The notes under the pieces were generated by a model. The model ran no database searches and was not told the origin of the DNA. It saw only the letters and a list, made by a program, of their open reading frames with translations. DNA of 64,000 bases from Marinibactrum halimedae (GTDB lineage Bacteria; Pseudomonadota; Gammaproteobacteria; Pseudomonadales; Cellvibrionaceae), in assembly GCF_021234875.1 (NCBI RefSeq), contig NZ_JAJQVM010000026.1, positions 20,102 to 84,101 on the forward strand. Direction: 5' to 3'. This document shows positions 32,717 through 42,452 of the stretch, one piece after another (the first letter of the stretch is position 1; each line of letters starts with the position of its first letter). Made by a program: the position numbers and the translations under genes.

Positions 32717-34450
32717 ATGTATCAGGTATATGTTCACACAAAAAGCGGAACTAAGGTAGTGGCCTATGCTTGGGGTGAAGATGAATGCCAAATTGGCCGC
32801 TCAAAAAGCAATAATATTGTTCTGTCGGGCTGGAGAGTTAGTGGCGTACATGCTGTTTTAAGAAGCCACTCAGATGGACCTTTTGTTCGTGCTAGTGTTG
32901 ATTCGCGTAATATTGTGGTGAATAGTAAGAAATTTACTGAGTATGGACCCATCAATGAAGATGACGTAATCAAGATTGGAGATTATCACATTCGTGTCAA
33001 ACTTCGATCTACAGATGAAAGTACAATGAATGAGATTGAAGCTAGAGGTGAATTGCAAGATGAAGACGAAAAAGGCACTAGGGTAGAAGAAAAAGAAAGA
33101 GTGATTCAACAACAGAATAATGATGATGACATGATTGTTACCATTGATGATGTATTTTCAGGTGAGGTGGCAAGAAAAACGCTCTCTCACGAATGGCGGG
33201 TAAAAGTTCATCGTCAATTATTCCAGATCATGGATCTTCGCCGTGTCAATATTAGCGAAATGAAAGACCATGAACTGCGTGAATTTACCAACAAAACAAT
33301 CACTGAAATTCTTGAGAAGGAGCAAGAATTTCCTTCAGATCTGGATAAAGATCAACTAGGAAAAGAGGTGCTATCGGAAGCTGTAGGACTTGGCCCACTT
33401 GAAGATCTATTGGATAACGAAAAAGTCAGTGAAGTGATGGTTAATGCCTGTGATGAAATATTTTATGAGGAGTCGGGGCAACTGAAAAAATCCAAAGTCA
33501 CTTTTACAGATGATCGGTCTGTTATCGGTGCGATAGAACGGATTGTTGCACCGCTCGGAAGACGAATTGATGAAAGTTCTCCTATGGTGGATGCAAGGTT
33601 AAAAGACGGTTCGCGTGTTAATGCGATCATTCCACCGCTTGCGCTTAAAGGCCCGAGTATAACAATCCGAAAATTTATGAAGAATCGTCTTGAGGCAAAA
33701 GATCTTGTCAAATTTAATTCAGTGAATGCTGATATGGTAAGTTTTTTAGAAACCGCCATTGTTAGAAAACGTAATGTCGTTATTTCTGGAGGTACGGGGT
33801 CTGGCAAAACAACGTTATTAAATGTGCTTTCGAATTTCATTCCAGAAGATGAGCGAATCGTTACAGTAGAAGATGCCGCTGAGTTAAAGCTATATCAGCC
33901 AAATCTTGTTGGACTGGAAGCAAGGCCGCCTAACCAAGAAGGTAAAGGTGCGGTTCACATTAGGGATTTGGTCAAAAATTGTCTTCGTATGCGACCGGAT
34001 AGAATTGTGGTTGGAGAGTGCCGTGGAGGAGAGGCATTGGATATGTTACAAGCTATGAATACTGGCCACGACGGTTCACTGACAACCATTCACTCAAATT
34101 CACCACGCGATTGTATCTCACGTATGGAAGTATTGGTATTGATGTCTGGAATGGATTTACCCGTTCGAGCCATACGAGAGCAAATATCCTCTGCAGTGCA
34201 TCTAATTGTTCAGCAAACTCGTTTTTCCTGTGGTAGCCGTAAGGTAACCAGTATCACCGAGGTTACAGGTGTCGAAGGTGAGACAGTTCAGCTGTCTGAA
34301 ATATTTCGCTTTAAACAGGTGGGTTACAACGAAAAAGGTAAGGTCGAAGGCTATTTCGAGGCAACAGGTTTGGTGCCAGAGTTTTATGAAGATCTGAGGC
34401 GTCGTGGAATCAAAGTGGACATGAGTATTTTTAGAACGGATCGTGACTGA
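32717..34450 (+). CDS. cpaF: FHA domain fused to CpaF/TadA secretion ATPase
   Basis: A 577-residue protein. Residues about 15-95 are an FHA domain (ECQIGRSKSNNIVLSGWRVS, then GVHAVL and DDVIKIGDYHIRV) with the Arg, Ser and His of the phosphothreonine site. After an acidic linker, residues about 150-560 are the TadA/CpaF ATPase: GGTGSGKTT (Walker A) near 357-365, the Asp box IVTVEDAAELKL, VGECRGGEALDMLQAMNTGH then DGSLTTIHSNSP, and the His box. It powers Flp pilus assembly at the inner membrane. The fused FHA domain is not part of the usual CpaF and could sense phosphorylation or recruit a partner in place of TadZ, which is absent here. Confidence 0.92.
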   Translation: MYQVYVHTKSGTKVVAYAWGEDECQIGRSKSNNIVLSGWRVSGVHAVLRSHSDGPFVRASVDSRNIVVNSKKFTEYGPINEDDVIKIGDYHIRVKLRSTDESTMNEIEARGELQDEDEKGTRVEEKERVIQQQNNDDDMIVTIDDVFSGEVARKTLSHEWRVKVHRQLFQIMDLRRVNISEMKDHELREFTNKTITEILEKEQEFPSDLDKDQLGKEVLSEAVGLGPLEDLLDNEKVSEVMVNACDEIFYEESGQLKKSKVTFTDDRSVIGAIERIVAPLGRRIDESSPMVDARLKDGSRVNAIIPPLALKGPSITIRKFMKNRLEAKDLVKFNSVNADMVSFLETAIVRKRNVVISGGTGSGKTTLLNVLSNFIPEDERIVTVEDAAELKLYQPNLVGLEARPPNQEGKGAVHIRDLVKNCLRMRPDRIVVGECRGGEALDMLQAMNTGHDGSLTTIHSNSPRDCISRMEVLVLMSGMDLPVRAIREQISSAVHLIVQQTRFSCGSRKVTSITEVTGVEGETVQLSEIFRFKQVGYNEKGKVEGYFEATGLVPEFYEDLRRRGIKVDMSIFRTDRD

Positions 34451-35303
34451 AATGATAACGCCTATTCTCATTGCTGCTTCCGCGTTTATTGGGTCAATAA
34501 TACTCATGTACCTTGGTTTTACACAATTAGTTTCGGCAGGCAATAAATACCAAAAAAACTTTACCGAAAAAGCCAGTGCTAGTTTGACTGACATGTTTAT
34601 ATTTATAGATCCTAAAAAGCTCTATATTTTGAATGTTTGTGTTTTGTCTGGAAGTTTTTTCCTGATTTGGCTGATTTCAGGCGTATGGGTATTAGCCTTA
34701 ATAGTCTCTATTATTTTGAGTTTTTTACCAAAATTTATTTTGAATCGATTAAAAGAAGCCAGAAGAAACCGATTTTTATTGGAATTACCAGACACTTTGA
34801 CTTCTTTATCTACGATGATGAAAGCCGGTTCCAATCTTAATATGGCTTTGGAGACGGTTGTGGCAGAAACGCCTGGGCCGATTGCCGATGAATTTGGTTT
34901 GTTGATGAGAGAACTGCGTATTGGGGTTGACTACAATCAGGCGCTAGACAACCTAAAGGAAAGAATGTCGATTCAGGAATTAGAGTTAGTGGTTGCTGGG
35001 ATGAAAATTAGTCGAGAAATTGGTGGGAGTTTAGCAGAAGTACTTTATCGACTCGCTGATACCTTAAGAAGGAAGCTTGAAATGGAAGGTAAGATTAGAG
35101 CCCTTACCGCTCAAGGAAAGGCACAGGGTTACGTTATGACGGGGCTGCCCATTTTGTTGGCTTTGATTTTAATGAAAATTGAACCTGTCGCTATGAGTAT
35201 GCTTTTTACAGAAATTTTTGGCTGGGTGACATGTGGAGTGTTTTTTATTTTCTTGGCTATTGGTTATAAATTCATTCAAAAGATAGTAAATATTGATGTT
35301 TGA
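34443..35303 (+). CDS. tadB: Tad platform protein TadB
   Basis: A 286-residue membrane protein. N-terminal and mid transmembrane segments (PILIAASAFIGSIILMYLGF, ILNVCVLSGSFFLIWLISG) are followed by a T2SSF domain (LTSLSTMMKAGSNLNMALET, AGMKISREIGGSLAEVLYRL) and two C-terminal helices. It is the inner-membrane platform subunit paired with TadC. The start is GTG at 34443, overlapping the ATPase stop by eight bases; ATG at 34452 is the alternative. It is translationally coupled to the neighbouring genes. Confidence 0.88.
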   Translation: MTEMITPILIAASAFIGSIILMYLGFTQLVSAGNKYQKNFTEKASASLTDMFIFIDPKKLYILNVCVLSGSFFLIWLISGVWVLALIVSIILSFLPKFILNRLKEARRNRFLLELPDTLTSLSTMMKAGSNLNMALETVVAETPGPIADEFGLLMRELRIGVDYNQALDNLKERMSIQELELVVAGMKISREIGGSLAEVLYRLADTLRRKLEMEGKIRALTAQGKAQGYVMTGLPILLALILMKIEPVAMSMLFTEIFGWVTCGVFFIFLAIGYKFIQKIVNIDV

Positions 35304-36186
35304 CTTAATAAATGACGCAGAAATTAAAATCTTAATAGGTTTTTGCTGTTTTTTATCGCTTGTTATGCTGATTTTTTCTGTGCAAGGTATTAAGCAAGAT
35401 ATGCCAGAAGATGACCGATTGTATATGGATCCACTGCCTGGATCATTGAGGAGCATTTGGTTGCTTGTCAATTTTTTTGCTTTTTATGTCGGTGATCGTA
35501 TGCCGGTTGAAAGCCTTGTCAAAATTGGTAAACAACTCCAACAAAGTGGTCTTTCTTATCTTATGACGCCTGAACAGTATGTTGGTCTTAAGGTAGCTGG
35601 TTTATGCCTTGGTGTTATTTTCTTTTTTATTTTTATGTTGCTGCTAGGTTCATTTAGTTGGGTAGGGGTTTTTATTGGATCAATTCTGGGGTTCTTTTTG
35701 CCTACTATTACTTTGAGGGATCTTAAAAAAAAACGAGAAAAAGCAATAGTTCGAGCATTACCTACTTACCTAGATTTTTTAACGATGGCAGTTCAGGCTG
35801 GAATGAATATGACTGGAGCTATACAGCAGGCGGTGGATAAAGGGCCGTATGGTCCTTTGAATGTAGAGTATAGGAAAGTATTACGGGATGTAAAGGCAGG
35901 CATGCCTCGGCTGGATGCGATTAGAGAGTTTGCCGAGAGAAATGAGATAAGGGAGTTAAATGCGTTTGCAACAGCAGTGATTCAAGCTGAAAAAACAGGA
36001 GCGAGTATTGGCCAAAGTTTAAAGGTACAAGCAGATCAAAGACGAGTGGAAAGATTTCAAAAAGCAGAAAAATTGGCAATGGAAGCGCCGGTAAAGCTTA
36101 TCTTTCCATTGGTTGCATTTATATTTCCAATGACATTTTTGGCACTTGGCTTTCCAATTGTAATGAAATTTTTGTATGACGTATAA
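35296..36186 (+). CDS. tadC: Tad platform protein TadC
   Basis: A 296-residue membrane protein with the same plan as TadB. Transmembrane segments include IKILIGFCCFLSLVMLIFSV, VAGLCLGVIFFFIFMLLLGS and a C-terminal hydrophobic helix. The T2SSF region has LDFLTMAVQAGMNMTGAIQQ and ELNAFATAVIQAEKTGASIG. It forms the inner-membrane platform with TadB. ATG at 35296 overlaps the tadB stop; an in-frame TTG lies three bases earlier. The next gene starts before this one ends. Confidence 0.88.
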   Translation: MFDLINDAEIKILIGFCCFLSLVMLIFSVQGIKQDMPEDDRLYMDPLPGSLRSIWLLVNFFAFYVGDRMPVESLVKIGKQLQQSGLSYLMTPEQYVGLKVAGLCLGVIFFFIFMLLLGSFSWVGVFIGSILGFFLPTITLRDLKKKREKAIVRALPTYLDFLTMAVQAGMNMTGAIQQAVDKGPYGPLNVEYRKVLRDVKAGMPRLDAIREFAERNEIRELNAFATAVIQAEKTGASIGQSLKVQADQRRVERFQKAEKLAMEAPVKLIFPLVAFIFPMTFLALGFPIVMKFLYDV

Positions 36187-36532
36187 AAATATTGATTTGA
36201 AAATCATGAAAAAAAATGGTGCCGAAGAAAAAATTTTATCTATTAAAATTGCGGATAACGTTTTTCAGCGGGCGAGAGGTTTGCTTTTTTATTCACCATT
36301 GGTTCATGGATCCGGTTTGGTGTTGTTTCCCTGTAATGCAATACATACATTTTTCATGACTTATTCAATAGATGTATATTTCTTAGATAAGGATAAAAGT
36401 GTAAAGAAAATATGCAAGAATATTTCACCTTGGCAGCAGGCGATATTTTTTTCAGCTAAGTATGTCTTGGAGACTTCCAAGGATGATCCAAATATGAAGA
36501 GTGTTAAAATTGGAACGAAATTAATTTGGTGA
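36176..36532 (+). CDS. DUF192 protein in the Tad operon
   Basis: A 118-residue protein with the DUF192 pattern: (I)ADNVFQRARGLLFYSPL, then GSGLVLFPCNAIHTFFMTYS then IDVYFLDKD, and QAIFFSAKYVLE. Most DUF192 proteins have an export signal; this copy lacks a clear one and starts close to the domain. Function is unknown in the family. DUF192 genes also occur beside Tad genes in some other bacteria, such as Myxococcus (recollection, not verified), so a role in pilus assembly is plausible. It overlaps tadC by 11 bases and is 13 bases from the next gene. Confidence 0.8.
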   Translation: MTYKNIDLKIMKKNGAEEKILSIKIADNVFQRARGLLFYSPLVHGSGLVLFPCNAIHTFFMTYSIDVYFLDKDKSVKKICKNISPWQQAIFFSAKYVLETSKDDPNMKSVKIGTKLIW

Positions 36533-36545
36533 TTAGGTTAACTAC

Positions 36546-37013
36546 ATGAATTTCATTGCACGTTGTAATAGTATTCGATTCTTAATCGTTATTGTTGTCT
36601 TTGTGATAGCGGGATGTTCGTCATATTCAACGAAAGAAAGATCGGCCGCTATGGAGCTTAAAATACTGATTGAAGAAGCGGATCGTTTCTATAAATTAGG
36701 TTTACTGTCTGATGCCGAAGGAAAATATCGAAAAATTATCGAAAAGTATCCAGATTATTACGAAGCGTGGCTCAAAATGGGCAATATTTTCATTCGAACA
36801 GATCAGTTAGATGCTGCGGTTTTAGCCTACGAAACTTGCACGGCGCAGGCACCAGAGGATGTAAGGTGCTGGAATAACCTTGCCTTAGCGAGAGTCAAAC
36901 AGGGGGTTCATACTTTAGACAATGGCAAATCAAAAGTTTTAGTTGGTACACAAGCTTATATGGATCTTGATGAATTCCAGGTCAAGCTCATTAAGATACT
37001 CTCTTCTGAATAG
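36546..37013 (+). CDS. TadD-like TPR lipoprotein
   Basis: A 155-residue protein. The signal peptide ends in a lipobox of the form IAGC (FLIVIVVFVIAGCSSYS), so it is lipid-anchored. Two to three TPR units follow: EADRFYKLGLLSDAEGKYRK with IIEKYPDYYEAWLKMGNIFI, then DAAVLAYETCTAQAPEDVRC with WNNLALARVKQG. TadD-type TPR lipoproteins help assemble the secretin. The protein is shorter than classical TadD. It sits between the DUF192 and TadE-like genes in the same operon. Confidence 0.78.
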   Translation: MNFIARCNSIRFLIVIVVFVIAGCSSYSTKERSAAMELKILIEEADRFYKLGLLSDAEGKYRKIIEKYPDYYEAWLKMGNIFIRTDQLDAAVLAYETCTAQAPEDVRCWNNLALARVKQGVHTLDNGKSKVLVGTQAYMDLDEFQVKLIKILSSE

Positions 37014-37052
37014 TACGATTTCTTTTATTGAGTGTAAAAGGAGATAAATCTT

Positions 37053-37910
37053 ATGTTGAGCATAAAATCTGCTAAGTGTCAGGCGGGGCAGGGCTTAGTT
37101 GAACATTTGATTCTATGGCCTTCATTGGTATTTGTTGTTTTTGGTGCCATTCAGTTATCACTTTTATACCGAACTAAAGCAACTTTCAATCACGTGGTAT
37201 TTCAAGCCGCACGTCATGGTGCTACGCACAATGGTAATGTCAATGAAATGCATAAACATATGTTACGAGGCTTAATTCCGTTATATCTTAAGAGAGATCC
37301 GAGTGTTACGAATTATTTGCAGCATATGGTGACGATATACTTGGATAATCAAATTCGTCCAAATGGTCAGCGTATAGGTAATTCACCATTGCGAATGGAG
37401 GTGATCTCGCCTACTCAAGAAATTTTTAACGCATTTGCTCGAAATATGTATCAGCTTCAGGAGGAGTGTCCACGACCGCAACGTACGAATGGAAACGATC
37501 GTTCCCTTTGCACAGAGCAACGATTTAATCAAATACCAAATGATAATTTAAATATACGTTCATCGGCCATTAGAACGATTAACTTACCGAATAGAGAACT
37601 TGTACGAGTGAATCTCCAGGATGCAAATCTACTCAAAGTTCGAGGGCATTGGTGTGCACCTTTAACTATGCCATTGGTAGCGTCCACTTTTTATCATACA
37701 CTTTTTAGATTTCGGCAATTATGGAATCAAAATTTCTGGTGGTTTTATGCTTCGAAACCAGAAGTAAGGAACCATCCTCACTGGCAAGCCTGTGTAAGAA
37801 GAACGGCACTGAATCTTGCTGAGGTTGCTGCGGGTACGAGTGTGCGGATTTATTATATTCCGATATCAGCAGATGCAGTTGTACGTATGCAAACTCCATT
37901 TAGGCAATAA
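37053..37910 (+). CDS. TadE-like pseudopilin
   Basis: A 285-residue protein. A short leader (SIKSAKCQAG) precedes QGLVEHLILWPSLVFVVFGA. Cleavage after Gly gives Glu at +5, the prepilin rule. Then AIQLSLLYRTKATFNHVVFQ and AARHGATHNG match the TadE domain. The C-terminal 200 residues are unrecognised. AAGGAG lies upstream of the ATG. TadE proteins are pseudopilins processed by the prepilin peptidase and required for Flp assembly. The gene order, between the TPR lipoprotein and the OmpA protein, supports a role in the same machine. Confidence 0.8.
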   Translation: MLSIKSAKCQAGQGLVEHLILWPSLVFVVFGAIQLSLLYRTKATFNHVVFQAARHGATHNGNVNEMHKHMLRGLIPLYLKRDPSVTNYLQHMVTIYLDNQIRPNGQRIGNSPLRMEVISPTQEIFNAFARNMYQLQEECPRPQRTNGNDRSLCTEQRFNQIPNDNLNIRSSAIRTINLPNRELVRVNLQDANLLKVRGHWCAPLTMPLVASTFYHTLFRFRQLWNQNFWWFYASKPEVRNHPHWQACVRRTALNLAEVAAGTSVRIYYIPISADAVVRMQTPFRQ

Positions 37911-37935
37911 TTAATTTAAAGAAAGGATGCAGAAT

Positions 37936-38931
37936 ATGCGTGTTTCAGTTCTCTTAAAATGGTTGCTGATCATGATATGTACCGGTACAAATCAAGTCTA
38001 TGCCTATTCAGGCATAGACTTGATTTCTACCTATCCTAATGCCGAACTTTTTAAGAGGTATCAGAAGGGGCATCAAAGCTATCATCTAGTTAGTGGCACC
38101 ATGAGATATATTACGGATCAGAGTGGCAATTTCGACGAAGGTTATGCTCCTGAGTTTAGTACATTGATTAATGGCCGAGTAGAGAAATCCATATTTGACC
38201 ATACCGAATTTGACTCAGCAATAGAGATTGCAAAAAATATGCGCTCAGAGTTGCTAAGAAAAGGTTTTGAAATAGAGTACGAATGCTCGGGGTTAGATTG
38301 CGGTGATGTTGCCGGCTGGAGACTTTATTTAAGTCGTTATGCCGATGGTGTGGCTAATTCGCAGCATTATATCATGGCAAAACATCCAGGTAAAAATGGC
38401 GGAGAGTGGGCAATCGCATTTTATGTAAATGAGTTTTCCGGTATACCTCGCTCTATAATTCACATCGTAGATAGCACTATTATTAAGTTTGAACAATATA
38501 CCATTAATCAGGATCACCTCGGAGTGTGGTTGAGAGAGGGACAAAAAGTCGCCTTGGAAGGACTGTATTTTGAATTCAATAGCGACAGAATATCTAATAA
38601 TTCAAACTCTGTATTGACTTCTCTTATAGCTGTTCTTTCAGAGATGCCGGATATGAACATCTCTATCGAAGGTCATACGGATAATGTGGGCTCTGCTGAT
38701 TATAATCTTACTCTTTCTTTGAGGCGTGCTGAATCCGTTAAACAATATTTAGTGGATAAAGGAATAGATGAAGCTCGGTTAAGTGTTGAAGGGTTTGGTG
38801 AAACAAAGCCAAAAGTAAATGGATCTGATTCTATATCTCGTCAAAAAAATAGACGAGTTGAAGTGATGCCTATTTCAAAATTAAAAACTGAAGAAGTGAA
38901 TGTTGAAAAGGAAATAAAGATCAATGAATAA
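37936..38931 (+). CDS. OmpA-family protein of the Tad locus
   Basis: A 331-residue protein. GAAAGGA at 37921-37927 fits ATG at 37936 rather than the in-frame ATG at 37927. The signal peptide is VLLKWLLIMICTGTNQVYAY. The middle domain is similar in layout to the protein at 25374 (for example the QHYIMAK...GGEWAIAFYVNEF segment in a comparable place). The C-terminus is an OmpA domain: GLYFEFNSDRISNNSNSVLT, ISIEGHTDNVGSADYNLTLS then LRRAESVKQYL, and RQKNRRVEVM. It likely anchors the locus products to peptidoglycan. Its stop overlaps the next start by eight bases. Confidence 0.87.
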   Translation: MRVSVLLKWLLIMICTGTNQVYAYSGIDLISTYPNAELFKRYQKGHQSYHLVSGTMRYITDQSGNFDEGYAPEFSTLINGRVEKSIFDHTEFDSAIEIAKNMRSELLRKGFEIEYECSGLDCGDVAGWRLYLSRYADGVANSQHYIMAKHPGKNGGEWAIAFYVNEFSGIPRSIIHIVDSTIIKFEQYTINQDHLGVWLREGQKVALEGLYFEFNSDRISNNSNSVLTSLIAVLSEMPDMNISIEGHTDNVGSADYNLTLSLRRAESVKQYLVDKGIDEARLSVEGFGETKPKVNGSDSISRQKNRRVEVMPISKLKTEEVNVEKEIKINE

Positions 38932-41900
38932 TAATAAAAAACTTCTTATCCTCATTTTTATTTTCGGAATATCGGGCTTTTCTGGACTTATATACCAGAG
39001 TATATGGGCAAGCTATTTAAAACTCTTTCTTGGGCATTCTGCATACGCTCAAACTTTAGTACTTGCGATTTTCATGGGCGGGATGGCTGTAGGGGCATGG
39101 TTTGTAGGAAAGCAAACCTCGAATTTAAAGCGTCCTATACTATGGTATGCCATTGTAGAAGCGCTTGTTGGTGTATTTGGAATTGTATTTCATGATGTGT
39201 ACATTTCTGTCACAGATTTTTCATTCGATTATGTCATCGGTAATCTTTCATCAACGGGTCTTGTTCCAATATATAAATGGTCACTCGCTGCCACGTTGAT
39301 TTTACCCCAATCAATACTCCTTGGGGCAACATTTCCATTGTTGGCTGCAGGGCTTGTGAGAATCACAAATAATAGCCAAGGAAGAATGGTTTCATGGCTA
39401 TATTTTTCAAATAGCTTGGGCGCTGTTGTTGGTGTTCTTACCAGTGGGTTTATCTTGATTCATACATATGGCCTTCCTGGGACGGTTGTTATCGCTGGAT
39501 TTGTGAACCTTTGGCTGGCGGCTCTGGTTTGGGTACTCAATAAACGTTGGGATCTTGATTCAATGGGGTACCAATTGATACGTATTGTTGAACCCGGTTC
39601 AAATACAAAAGAAATAGAAGGAAGGCCACAATTAATCAGATTAATGATTGTATGTGCTGCTTTCACAGGAATGGCTTCGTTTTTTTACGAGCTGGGTTGG
39701 ATTAGAATGTTGAGTATGGTTCTTGGAAGTTCGAGCCATTCATTTGAGCTTATGCTGAGTGGATTTATCCTTGGTATTGCCTTGGGGGGCTTCTGGATAA
39801 AGAACAGAATTGAATCATTTACAGATCCGGTCAAAGTCCTTGCGTATATTCAATTGACCATGGGAGTACTAGCAGCGTTATCGCTCTTAGTGTATGACAA
39901 AACATTTATCATGATGTCTATTTTGTATCACGCATTAGACTTCTCAGAATCAGGATACCTTTTTTTCAATTTTTCATCGCATGTTATCGTTTTATTGTTA
40001 ATGTTACCAACGACCATATGCGCCGGTATGACCCTTCCTTTAATTACCTTTTCTCTAATGAAAACAAGAATGGGAGAGAAGGGTATTGGGCTTGTTTATT
40101 CAGCTAATACCTTGGGAAGTATTGCGGGAATACTGATTGTTGTACACCTAATTATGCCCTTACTTGGTTTGAAAACAGTCATTTTGCTCGGTGCCTTTAT
40201 AGATATTGTAATCGGGTGCTTTCTTCTTGGTCGCAGGCTTTTAACCTTTAAAGTGCCGACATTTTATATTCCTGCTGCTGCGGCTTCATTGGTCGTTATT
40301 ATCGCTGGGATACTTTTCCAGCTTGACCCGAAGAAAACTTCTTCATCTGTATACAGAAACGGAAGTTATTCAATTGATGTTGACTCTGTAGCCCATTGGG
40401 ATGGAAAAACTTCATCCATCGATGTTTTTACAGTGGGCGAGGGGGAGGAGAAACGAATGGTTATTGCAACCAATGGCAAGCCAGATGCCTCGATAACTAT
40501 GAACGAACAGGGGGATACGAGTCCGGACGAAATCACCATGATAATGGCTGGTGTATTACCTCTGGTCATGCACGATGCTCCACAGCATGTTGCCAATATT
40601 GGCATTGGCTCTGGATTAACTGGCCATACTCTTATGGGGGATCCCCGAGTCAAGTCTTTGGATTCTATTGAAATAGAGCAGAAGATGGTATTGGGGGCCA
40701 AACAATTTGGTAACAAGGTTGAGCGTTCATTTACCGATCCTCGTTCGAAAATCTTTATCGAAGATGCAAAAACCTATTTTTCTTCTCAGGACAAAAAATA
40801 CGATGTAGTTATTTCTGAACCCTCTAATCCTTGGGTCAGTGGTGTGGCATCTCTTTTTTCTTCTGAGTTTTATACTCATGTGAATCACTATCTTGATGAA
40901 GATGGTATATTTGTTCAGTGGTTGCATTTGTATGAGACAGATTATGTTACAGTTGCAAGTGTCATGAAGGCGCTTGGTGAAAAGTTCAACTACTACAATG
41001 TATATACAAGTAATACTGTTGATATGCTTATCGTCGCATCTCAGTCATTTGACGCTATACAAATCGATTATGATATTTTTCAAGAATATGAAGACCCAGC
41101 ATTATTACAACGAGTGGGGCTCGCTAATTTAAATGATGTTAAGTTTCACTATTTGGCCTCGAAAAGGGTATTGGCTCCATTTTTTGATAGTTTTGACGTT
41201 AAACCTAATTCAGATTTTTATCCTGTGATTGATTCAAGAGCCGTAAAAGCGAGATTTATGAAATCTGATGCGAGAGGGTTTGCAACACTCTATAACAGTG
41301 CTTTCGATTTAGAAAAAATATGGCCTGGAAATGAACCTATCTTTAGTGATGAAGATTCAATAATTATGAGTGATTCAAAACACTTCTTTCCGTCAAAAGA
41401 AGCAGAGATTGCAAAAGCAGTACAAGAGTTTTTATATAATAACTCCACGTTATCTGGAGTTCCTGATGATATTTATTTTGCAGCAAATTTATTTAAATCT
41501 GACTCTGTATGCCATAGTCATCTTTCAGAAAATTTTGTCGTATTTAACCTAGGGATAATCTCAAGTGCCATATTGCCGTACTGGAATAAAGATTCAATTG
41601 AGAGTTTTTCTGACGATGTTGTCAATTTACCATGTGCAGAGGTAAGCGAAGATGTTCTTGCCTTTGCTCAACTTTTAAGCGCCCTTGTCAATGATCAATA
41701 TGAGCAGACACAAAGGCTGAGTTCACAATTATTGGATAATCATATATCGTTAGATCGTGATCACACAAAAACTTCAGTAATGCTTCTGTCAGTTAATATG
41801 TATTCACTCTATATGATGGGAGAGTACCCTTCCGTAACCAATATATTTGACAAATTTAAAGAGATGAGTCTCAATTTAGAGTCAATTGCCGGGGCAATGA

Positions 41901-41968
41901 GCCTCCCGGTTTTGTATCATAGTGCAAAGCAAGAACTTGTTGAAAAACCGGGGATTGCGAATAATTAG
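38924..41968 (+). CDS. Fused MFS-like membrane / spermidine-synthase-like protein
   Basis: A 1014-residue protein. The first 450 residues contain about 14 transmembrane helices of the MFS/spermidine-synthase fusion family (FGISGFSGLIYQSIWASYLK at the start, then LVLAIFMGGMAVGAWF). Residues about 470-720 form the polyamine-aminopropyltransferase-like domain: NIGIGSGLTGHTLMGDPRVK, SIEIEQKMV, FIEDAKTYF and YDVVISEPSNPWVSGVASLF. The last 270 residues are unrecognised. These fusions bind a decarboxylated-SAM-like cofactor in principle; the true reaction is unknown. Translational coupling to the OmpA gene shows it is a locus member, perhaps modifying a pilin or surface component (inference). Confidence 0.82.
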   Translation: MNNNKKLLILIFIFGISGFSGLIYQSIWASYLKLFLGHSAYAQTLVLAIFMGGMAVGAWFVGKQTSNLKRPILWYAIVEALVGVFGIVFHDVYISVTDFSFDYVIGNLSSTGLVPIYKWSLAATLILPQSILLGATFPLLAAGLVRITNNSQGRMVSWLYFSNSLGAVVGVLTSGFILIHTYGLPGTVVIAGFVNLWLAALVWVLNKRWDLDSMGYQLIRIVEPGSNTKEIEGRPQLIRLMIVCAAFTGMASFFYELGWIRMLSMVLGSSSHSFELMLSGFILGIALGGFWIKNRIESFTDPVKVLAYIQLTMGVLAALSLLVYDKTFIMMSILYHALDFSESGYLFFNFSSHVIVLLLMLPTTICAGMTLPLITFSLMKTRMGEKGIGLVYSANTLGSIAGILIVVHLIMPLLGLKTVILLGAFIDIVIGCFLLGRRLLTFKVPTFYIPAAAASLVVIIAGILFQLDPKKTSSSVYRNGSYSIDVDSVAHWDGKTSSIDVFTVGEGEEKRMVIATNGKPDASITMNEQGDTSPDEITMIMAGVLPLVMHDAPQHVANIGIGSGLTGHTLMGDPRVKSLDSIEIEQKMVLGAKQFGNKVERSFTDPRSKIFIEDAKTYFSSQDKKYDVVISEPSNPWVSGVASLFSSEFYTHVNHYLDEDGIFVQWLHLYETDYVTVASVMKALGEKFNYYNVYTSNTVDMLIVASQSFDAIQIDYDIFQEYEDPALLQRVGLANLNDVKFHYLASKRVLAPFFDSFDVKPNSDFYPVIDSRAVKARFMKSDARGFATLYNSAFDLEKIWPGNEPIFSDEDSIIMSDSKHFFPSKEAEIAKAVQEFLYNNSTLSGVPDDIYFAANLFKSDSVCHSHLSENFVVFNLGIISSAILPYWNKDSIESFSDDVVNLPCAEVSEDVLAFAQLLSALVNDQYEQTQRLSSQLLDNHISLDRDHTKTSVMLLSVNMYSLYMMGEYPSVTNIFDKFKEMSLNLESIAGAMSLPVLYHSAKQELVEKPGIANN

Positions 41969-42115
41969 ATAGGACTTTTTCGGCTTGAGTACTTATGTAT
42001 TCATGATCTGTTAAGAGGATTAAGACTAATATCTGATCTTAACGGGGGCATAACTCTTGGCTAAGTGTTCTTGTCTGCTTCTTTCTCTATAAATTATTAC
42101 TATTTGAGGAATATT

Positions 42116-42394
42116 ATGACGGTTAAAAAAGTGATTTTTTCAATAGTCGTTAGTGTTTTTCTATCAGTTAATGCATTTGGAGACGATATTTTATCCTTAT
42201 CAGAAAAGGACCTTAAACCCTTCTGTTCAAACCAACAAATGTGGGATCAGTTCAACGTAAAACCAGAGACGTGTATGAGCCACGCAAAGGCTTGTGCAAA
42301 AAAGAATGAAGATCGGGGTCTGAATATTATGCAGGCAACGCAAGAGTTGTATACCTGTGTATTTGATCGCCTTGGAATCAAGATGGAACCCTAA
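42116..42394 (+). CDS. Small secreted four-Cys protein
   Basis: A 92-residue protein. ATG at 42116 is chosen because GAGGA ends just upstream; the longer in-frame read from 42065 lacks a site and would bury the signal peptide. The signal peptide is VKKVIFSIVVSVFLSVNAFG, with cleavage near AFG. The mature part has four cysteines (PFCSN, ETCMSH, KACAKK, YTCVFD), which suggests two disulfides. I do not recognise it. It begins the small-gene tail of the Tad region. Confidence 0.65.
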   Translation: MTVKKVIFSIVVSVFLSVNAFGDDILSLSEKDLKPFCSNQQMWDQFNVKPETCMSHAKACAKKNEDRGLNIMQATQELYTCVFDRLGIKMEP

Positions 42395-42452
42395 ATGTGA
42401 ACTATAGGGTAAGAGTTGCAAGATTCTTTGTGTCAGACTGGAATTTAGTAAG